A stretch of 64,000 bases of DNA from the NCBI GenBank assembly GCA_011033025.1, contig WFMF01000022.1, positions 248,001-312,000 of the forward strand, read 5' to 3'. Shown here piece after piece: positions 56,613 through 64,000 of this stretch. The notes under the pieces were generated by a model. The model was not told the origin of the DNA and searched no databases. It worked only from the letters and a program-made list of their open reading frames with translations. Positions within the stretch are counted from its first letter, which is position 1. Every line of letters starts with the position of its first letter. A program made the position numbers and the translations under genes. The DNA comes from Beroe forskalii. Taxonomy: Eukaryota; Ctenophora; Nuda; Beroida; Beroidae.

Positions 56613-59600
56613 TCAGTTATGCTGAACCAGAGCAGGGAAAGTCTTCATACGGAGCCTCTCAACCTCAGCCCTGAGCACAGCCACTTCTTGACTCTGGCTC
56701 TTTGCCAAGTCCACGAGTTTGCGTCTAGCAACAATATCCTTCATTCTCTGATCAGCAGCTGGCATCAGGTCAGCAACACATGCCTCCTGGATCTGCTGTC
56801 TCTCCACGAGGGACACAGCCAGCTCCTTCAGCTCCTCATCTAGGGTCGCACACTCAGCCTCCTTCTCCTTTATCAAGTGGTTCAGACGATCCAAGATGCG
56901 CTTCTTGTCCCCAGTCTTCTTCAGTTGCATGTTCTCGTTCAACTTGATAGTTTTCTCCAATGTTTGGATTTCTTTCTGCATCCTCTGAGCATTGTTCTCT
57001 TCAAATAAGAACACCTGGAGCTCTTTGGTGACTCGCAGAGTTTGGATGTCACGGGTTTTAGCATTGAGATCCTCAGCGTCCATCTGCATCTTCTCGTGCT
57101 CCCACTCCAGCAAGTGAATGTTCTTGTAGTAGTCTTTGCAGTCGATCATAGCTGCTACTTTACCTTCCCCTAATGTAACGATTTGTGAGTTGAGGTCCTC
57201 AATAACTGACCTATGTATTAACAGAGCATTCTCGAATTTATTGGCAAATACACCAGGATCAACCTCTACTTGTCCTTGTTTGAGGAGCAGCTGAATTTCC
57301 AGATTCATGAGGAATTTTAGCTTTTGGTCCCTGAGTTCGTTGAGGTGCTGGAATGCCTTCTCGATTTTGTTCCTCATGGCTTCATCCTCATCCACTTTTC
57401 TTTGAAGATAGCTGTTTAGGTCCTGAATTTTCTGGTTATGCCGCTTAACCTCCAACTCACTATCAACTTTGATTTTACGGGCATCAGTAAAACGTTCCCA
57501 GATTTCGACCTCTAAGATATCAGGTTTGTGAATGAGTGCATCAAGCTCTGCCATGGCCTCCAGGAACTGCTTATCTGGATCTTCGACCTTTACATGGAAT
57601 GGGTTTGAGGACCTCAAAGGATTCTCACTTGTTTGTGTTTTGAGCTTCACTAACTTTGGCCTCCTTTTGTATAATTTGGCAAGGACGTCCAATGTAAATG
57701 AATCAAGGTCAACAAAGTCTTTCTTGAACTGCTTCTCAATGGCCTTGTCATCCTGAATGATAAGCTCATGCTCATCTCGCAGCTTGTCAATGCTTCTCTT
57801 TATCTCAGCAACCTCTTCTTGAGTTTTCAGCTTTGACTGTTTGAACTCCTCCAATATCTCACTGAGATTGCTGTCCTTGCTTTCCAGTTTTTCATTGACA
57901 TGGATTGAACGAGAAAGTCTTACAATCTTGAGTTCTTCCTGATAGATAGTTTTCTGGTATTCTATCTTTAGTCTAAAGAGTTTATTAAGTTTCTCATCAA
58001 ATGAAGCCATTCCCTCAGCATTAGCAGTCTGAAGCTTTTTCAATTCTGCTTCCAAGGCTTTTCTGTACTTTTCTCGCTCTTCCATCAAATGTTTTTCCTT
58101 CTTCTCAAACTCTTTAGCTAGTTTATGCTCATCCTCATTCCACTGATTCTCAGCTTTTGTCAGCATGAACTCAGGCTTCTCCAAGTCTTTTTGGAGTTCA
58201 TCTTCTGGTCTAATCTCAAGTTTACCATGCATCATAGTATCCAAAGCTCGTTCTCTGGCATTATCAGCCATCTCGAGAAGCCTCTTCTGCTCAGCTAAAC
58301 GTTCCTTCTCGGCCCTTTCTGCTTCTTCTTCTGGTGTCAGGTACCTTTCAACACCAATCTCTTCATCAGCAACAACAAGGAAAGTTTCTGGGTTCTCTAT
58401 GTCTTTCAGTTTTGGGATTGTTACAGTGTCGTTGGATTTGAGGTCAGATAGAATTTGCCTTATCCGGTCAGTTCTTTCTGCAACCCGACTGATTTCTTGT
58501 TTCTTGCTACTATAAACTTCGTCAAATTCCTTGTTGAACGCATTTTTCAAATGAATAATGGTATTCTTTATGAGACCAATCTGGTCCCTCTTTCGTTGGT
58601 TTGGCATGTAAATTGAATTGAGAATACTGAGTAGAGCCCTGGTAATATTTCTTGGAATGACTACCATACAGAGAGGTTGATGTTTCAGGAACCCCTTCAT
58701 CTTCTTCTCCCTCTTCATCCTTTTGCTTGGAATTATAAACGACCTGCTCAGCTTCAAGAGCTTCATATGAATATTGAGATAGGGCATGCTGGATTTCTTC
58801 TTTTTCCTCCCTTGTTTGCTTCTTGATTGGGAAATTGCTCACCTCAAGTTCACCTGTAAACAATGAAAGGGCTTTCCCAACAACAGCCATACCATCCCAA
58901 CATTCCTTTTTGATAAGCTCTTTCAAAAACAGCATTGCCAAATTTTCAATCTCAACACTCTCTTTAATTGCATCAATTTCGTCGTCTCCTTCATTGAGAA
59001 GTCGCTGTCTTTCATCAATATCAAGTGTAAACTCGTGTCTTTTCAGCTGTTCAATCAAATCAACTTTCTCATTTCCCTGTATCATTCCAAGAACAGTTTC
59101 TTTCAACTCACTTATTGAGTTTTTCAATTCATTGATTTTAGGTTCAAAGGTTTTGTCTTTCATTTCACGTACTTCTTTTTGAACTTTCTCCAACCAAGTG
59201 CTCTCACTGGCACATTTAAGAGCTGACAGTGCTGACATGTTCTGCAAGACTGCATCTTGCTCCTTGCGGAGTCCAAGTAAAGAGGCATATCGCCCCCTTG
59301 AAGCATCAACTGCTCCTAAAACTTCACCTTTTTCATCTGTTGCCAGTGCATCATAATTCCATTTCCACAGGGCAATCACTCCATCCTTACCACCACTTAG
59401 CACTTGTTGGCCATCATTTGAGAATTTAAGCAAGGATGCCCCACCCTGGAAATGAGAATGACAAGGAATTGCAACACCTTCCTTAAAATTATCAATGGTC
59501 CTGAAGATAATTTGGCCATCACATGAATAAGATCCAATCCATTTACCATGAGGTGAGATAGTAACTGACCCTCCCTTCAGTAAATGTCCGTTAGCACGAT

Positions 59601-61506
59601 CCACTTCAGTAATTTTTCCAGCATTGAGGGTGAAGATAACAGCTTTTTTCTGAGCAGCATCAAGGGTTACCATGGTAGATGGATTAACCAAAGTGATACT
59701 CATTGCATCAAAATCAATCTTACAGTCTGACTGATTGATATATGATTGACTCATATGGAAAGTATCATCATCAAAAGCTTCTTTTGGCTGTAGGTGTAAG
59801 TCAACTGGAATCCTAGCATGTGTTAGCACAGAACCTGCATCGCCAACTGAAGACACAGCAACATAACACCACTCTTTTTCAACTTTAAGTTGATGGAAAG
59901 AATGAATTCCAGTTATTGTACCTTTGATATCAATATGGCCAAGACACTTGAATTTATTTGAAGCACGGGTATCCATGATGATAATATGGCCATCATTTGA
60001 TCCTGAAAATAGAAGTTTGCCACTCATATCAAAAGCAATACTCAGGATTGGGCCTTCATGGATTTTGTTCTCAAACACAATTCTTGGAGATTCTGGTGAA
60101 TTTAGGTCCAGAACAACAATGAGTCCACTAGTCAGACCAATAAATGCAGAGCGGGATGACTGGCAACAAGCAAGAGTAGATACTTCAGCTCCTAAATGAA
60201 GACTACTGAGTTGTTCAGCAGTATCAGTTGACCAAATCTGGACAACTCCATTCTGGCGACTTGAAATGATTTGGCTGTTAGAGGGAGAAACAAAGTCTGC
60301 ACCAATAATAGGCCCACATTTAATGTTGAATAGAATATTCAAATCAGCATTCTTGTTGGATGGGAATAGAGAATAGACAATGCCATTTGGGCTCCCCAAG
60401 AGAATCTTATCATAAGCAGTGGACCAGGCTAAGCATGAAATGACGGACTTGGTATCCCAAGAATCAAGAACTTCAGGAGAAGAAGTATCAAGGTTCAGGA
60501 GTCTTAAATTTCCATTAGCTCCACATACAAACAAGCCATCTTGATAGTAGGCCATAGCCTCCAGATCACCTTTAATCAAAACCCTCTGAGCTGACTTAGG
60601 TTTCATATTTTCATCATCATCTTCTTCCTCTCTGATCTTTAACTCAGAAAATGAGGTAGATGGTATTTCATACAAGGGGTTTGTCAAAACACTCAACACA
60701 TTTGTTGTTGTGTCATGATAGAGTAGTTGTCCATCAGTACACCCAATGTAAATTGCATTTGCAGCAGACCAGCAATGTGACACAGGAGCTACTTTCTTCA
60801 ACTTATCCTTGTATTTTTCATGAAGAGGGCTCAGAGTAGAGGCAATTTTCACACTCTCAGCAGTTAGGATAGGTGATGGAACAAATTTTTTGGCATAAAC
60901 ATCTTTCTGCTCAGCCATTGGTCCAGTAGGAGTGGTAGGATCAGGAAGATCAATACCCACCAACTTGATAGAATATTTGTCATTAGCTGTTTCAATACTA
61001 CCAACATGTAAGCTTTGGTCTCCAGTAACACATATTTGCTTCCAGTTGAGTGGATTGAATGATATAGAGTTACCAGGATATGATTTTAAACTTACTGTTG
61101 TAAGTATTGTTCCAGAGTTGTAATCCCAGAGGCTAAGTTTAAAATCAGGCAAACTTGAACATGTCAAAATATATGAACCTATGGGAGCAAAGGCAATATC
61201 AACATATTCCATCATACATCCATCTGTTAAGGTACTAACTTGTTCAAATTCAGGGAAGGAAATGAGTTGGATTGGTGGGTTGAGTTTCTTCTCAGCATAG
61301 GCTATGATATTGGCAGCTGGATTTACAGCAAAGGCCCCAAATGGGTTTATTCCACTTCGATGGCTCTTCTCTTTTCCAGTGGTGGTATCAATAAATTTCA
61401 TCATGCAACCAGAAACTGATATAACAGTCTTCTTGTCAATGAATTGGAGGGTATGTCCATCATATCCTTGAGACCATGCCAGGTCCAACTTTTTGAAGCA
61501 ATTCAT
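56613..61506 (-). CDS. CFAP43: CFAP43 (WDR96), cilia/flagella-associated WD40 and coiled-coil protein, single exon, one frame break
   Basis: Minus strand. ATG at 61506, stop at 56613-56615: about 1630 residues, close to human CFAP43 (1665). The N-terminal ~700 residues are WD40-like repeats with family blocks SSLPDFKLSLWDYNSG, SFNPLNWKQICVTG, SHCWSAANAIYIGCTDGQLL. The C-terminal half is long coiled coil (KNAFNKEFDEVYSSKKQEIS, then many Glu/Lys heptads). CFAP43 works with CFAP44 in the tether of inner-arm dynein in motile cilia and sperm flagella. The frame shifts once at the AAA (T-run 58591-58593): the upstream frame continues only to about 58525 and the downstream one opens just before. Dropping one A joins them at QFNLHAKPTK / RDQIGLIKN. 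No introns are seen, unlike IFT80 next to it, so a retrocopy origin is possible. Confidence 0.92.
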
Positions 61507-61980
61507 GTCTGCCTCAAAAAGTGGGGTAATTCAATACCAATAATCCAATACCAATAATAAGCTGAAGATGATAATCACATGACTTTCGAAAGCTCCTGAT
61601 TTTAAACTTTATCATATCATTGAACGTTTTAACTTGCTCCCTAACCAATAATTAATAATTAGAAGAATGATAAATAATCAGAAGAATAAGATCGAGTCAT
61701 AAAAAGGGTAGGTAACTCTTTTTTCAAATCTATAACAGGAAAGCCCTTTTTACTTAGAAGAAATTTATTGAATAGAGTTTACTTTGCTGAATTCACAGTG
61801 AATTCACAAGGACAGAGTACCCAGTGTACAAGTTTGCAAATTAGTTCTCCACTATGCTGACCCAGGAAGAGAAAATTGAAAATTACACATTTTACCTACT
61901 ATGCAGAATGATTAAATGAGTTAAGATTCAGTTACCATACATCAGTTACCAAAGTTGACACAAAAACTAGATGAAGTTTT
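61507..61980. other. CFAP43 upstream region
   Basis: AT-rich sequence just upstream of the CFAP43 start codon; nothing coding seen. Confidence 0.5.
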
Positions 61981-61984
61981 TTAT

Positions 61985-62700
61985 AAACATACAACCAGGG
62001 GTGACTGCCAGGGGGGCTACCGTAAAAAGCTCTCGAATTTTAACACCCCAAAGCTGAGGTAGGTATTGACTAAATTCCAAACCCCTCATCTTGGTGTGAC
62101 TCACTTGGATCCTACTCTACATTGCATTTTCTAGAGGGATCATGTTGGTGCTCAAGTACAGAGTTGGAGAAAAGTCTTGCAGATTGATGTCATGAAGAAA
62201 GATTTCTTTTTAATTCAAATATGTTTTAACCCTGATTATCAGGAGAAGCATCTCTCAAGATGAAGTATTGGATCAGGATGCATGCCACTCACATTAATTT
62301 TATTGATGTGCAATGTAAAGGGTCACAAATAACCCGGATCCATCCACCGGTCCTCTACTTCTCTTCACTAAGTGTGTTACTTAATTTCTTGATGCTTGGA
62401 GTACAACCAAAGACCAAAGAGCAAGTTCCAGTTTCATTCAGGCAGGTGGTCACAGCACTTGACGGTGCAATACCCTGGTACCAGGGGGTGACTGCTGGGG
62501 GCCATAAAAAGCTCGTTTAAACACCCCAAAAGCTGAGGTAGGTATTGGACTAAATGCCTGCACACACTCATCTTTTAACCTAAATCCTATGGGAAACACA
62601 AGTTTCGAGAGGGATCATGTTGGTGTTCAAGTACAGAGTTGGAGAAAATTCTTGCAGATTGATGTCTTGAAGAAAGATTTCTTTTTAATTCAAATATATA
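61985..62700. repeat. Segment duplicated in direct orientation, about 480 bp apart
   Basis: ACCAGGGGTGACTGC.. (61995) recurs as ACCAGGGGGTGACTGC.. (62479); both continue with AAAGCTGAGGTAGGTATTG, GAGGGATCATGTTGGTG and TTGATGTC.TGAAGAAAGATT. Copies differ by scattered changes. Confidence 0.85.
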
Positions 62701-63249
62701 CAACAAACTTGATATGAATGCATGTCTACCAAAGAGCTATGATATTTTAGAGCATCAAAGCTTGCCACTTGCCAGGGCCGTGACTGGATTTCAGGCAGGT
62801 TTATGCAGTAAATTCAAAATCCCTATAGGCACTAGTATAGTAGTATACCATTCATAATAAATTATTTGGCACTACAGTGCAAAAAAGAAATAATTAAAAA
62901 TGGTGAAGCATTAGGGAAAAGTGTAAAGTAAATTTCATTCGGCAAAACTGCAAACTGAGAGATAAGCAATAGTAGTGTATTTTTGAAGGTTTTATGGTCT
63001 GAACCATGGCCGCAAAGAAGATCCAATTGGCCAGTGAGGGCTAAATTGGCCAAAGAAGGTCCAACCACCTTATTAATAAATTTGCCCATCAATTTTAACC
63101 TAAACTGATGGGAAACATAAGTTTGAGGCGCGTATCTCCAAAAATGGTCGGTCTCTTCATCTAACGTTTATATGGGAGCGCGGCCAACGTTCCAATTTGG
63201 CAAAACGGGGCTGAGTGACGTCGCCGTCAATTTTTCTGTATCATAAACC

Positions 63250-63345
63250 GAACCATAGCCCTAACCAAAACCCTAACCTTAATCCTAACCCTAACCCTAA
63301 CAAATCCTGACCCTAACCAGAACCCTAACCCTAGTCCTTAAAGCG
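63250..63345. repeat. Interstitial telomere-type repeats (CCCTAA), degenerate
   Basis: About a dozen CCCTAA or one-base variants, e.g. CCTAACCCTAACCCTAAC at about 63286-63302. Not long enough to be a chromosome end. Confidence 0.85.
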
Positions 63346-63554
63346 CTAGGTGCGACGTCATTGTCATAGATAATGAAGGCTCCCGTTTACATGGGAGACT
63401 GACCTTTGCGCCTTCCGCAACAACAAGTCAAAAGAAAGGGACGGACATCGCCCGCGCCCGTCGACATCTAACGACTAACCAGATGCTTACGCGCGCGGCC
63501 TCCGTTCTGAGGAAGAACGACGGGGCGCGGAACAGGGCGCTGATTAGGGCAAAG

Positions 63555-63990
63555 TTTTAATTAAGTCTATGGTTAGGTTTAGGATACAGAAAAATTGACG
63601 TTGAGATCTGTGACGTCACCCAGAGCCGTTTATATGGGAGACATACTCGAATTTTGGAATTCTTTTCACGAATTTGCATAGGTGTGTTAGCCGTCGATGC
63701 AATTCCTGGGGAAGCGCACCGCGCAACGACAGGGATATGCGGTAAGTTAAGTTTCCCTGAGGAAGCACGCCGAGCGACGATTGCCCTAACCAGCGCGCGC
63801 GTAAGCACCTGATTAGGTGAAAGCAACGATAACAGGGGTATCGTAGGATGTTTACCCTCGCGCGCGGCGCAACGACGTTCCCTTCCACATTTGACGTCAT
63901 TGCATTTGGTATTTTCCCAAAAACGGCTCTGATTCAAGATCTAAACGTCAATTTTTCTGTATCCTAAACCTCACCATAGCCCTAAATAAC
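63555..63990. mobile_element. Foldback element at the window edge, ends resembling CCCTAA repeats
   Basis: TAGGATACAGAAAAATTGAC (63580) pairs with GTCAATTTTTCTGTATCCTA (63947). Further inward GAGCCGTTT pairs with AAACGGCTC. A third copy of the end lies at 63228-63260. The last bases (CATAGCCCTAAATAACCCTA) show that the element ends run into CCCTAA sequence. Confidence 0.7.
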
Positions 63991-64000
63991 CCTAATTAAT

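Noticed and set aside
63250..63345. True chromosome end
   Set aside because: Repeats are few, degenerate, and followed by 650 bp of other sequence.

Overview
The window is nuclear DNA from an animal. Spliced genes with GT-AG introns match conserved metazoan proteins: AATF, a group XII phospholipase A2, MAK16, TAMM41, a DSL-type protein, a 7TM receptor, GTF3C3, IFT80 and CFAP43. The DSL modules, the 7TM receptor and two ciliary genes argue for Metazoa rather than fungi or plants. AT-rich spacers, many foldback elements and genes nested inside introns suggest an invertebrate with a repeat-rich genome. I cannot name the species. Frequent nested genes have been reported for ctenophores, but that is only a weak hint here.

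Layout. 0-13 kb is gene-dense on the + strand: the 3' end of AATF, a two-exon COA1-like gene, a single-exon PLA2G12-type gene, MAK16 in five exons (its 4.5-kb last intron holds a MITE and a minus-strand gene with tandem DSL-like modules), and TAMM41 in three exons. 13-20.3 kb holds acidic putative exons, a single-exon 7TM receptor, an unrecognised basic/Pro-rich gene, and the N-terminal exons of GTF3C3. 20.3-38.9 kb is almost all mobile and repetitive DNA: foldback elements, tandem arrays, and a minus-strand transposon-related gene of the 'SRWLT' type whose last intron has expanded to about 10 kb. 38.9-55.6 kb is IFT80 on the minus strand (14 recognisable exons). Its introns hold a broken cysteine-rich secreted peptide gene, LINE fragments and a mariner relic. 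56.6-61.5 kb is CFAP43, intronless apart from one frame break, followed by duplicated sequence, degenerate telomere-type repeats and a terminal foldback.

Themes. IFT80 (intraflagellar transport complex B) and CFAP43 (axonemal, flagellar) are tandem neighbours on the same strand. MAK16, AATF and GTF3C3 serve ribosome biogenesis or RNA polymerase III. TAMM41 and the COA1-like gene point to the mitochondrial inner membrane.

The most unusual signal is that several splice sites have themselves been tandemly amplified. The 5' splice site of IFT80 exon 12 recurs 14 times at an exact 56-bp period, and the 3' splice site of exon 13 recurs about 13 times at 34 bp, so both ends of one intron are expanded. 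The exon 8 and exon 11 donors and a GTF3C3 acceptor (four copies, 41 bp) show the same pattern. Other points of note are a 3.3-kb foldback element with an 8-bp target duplication, arrays of C(TTCG)G-loop hairpins, and several one-base frame breaks in otherwise well-conserved genes, which may be assembly errors.
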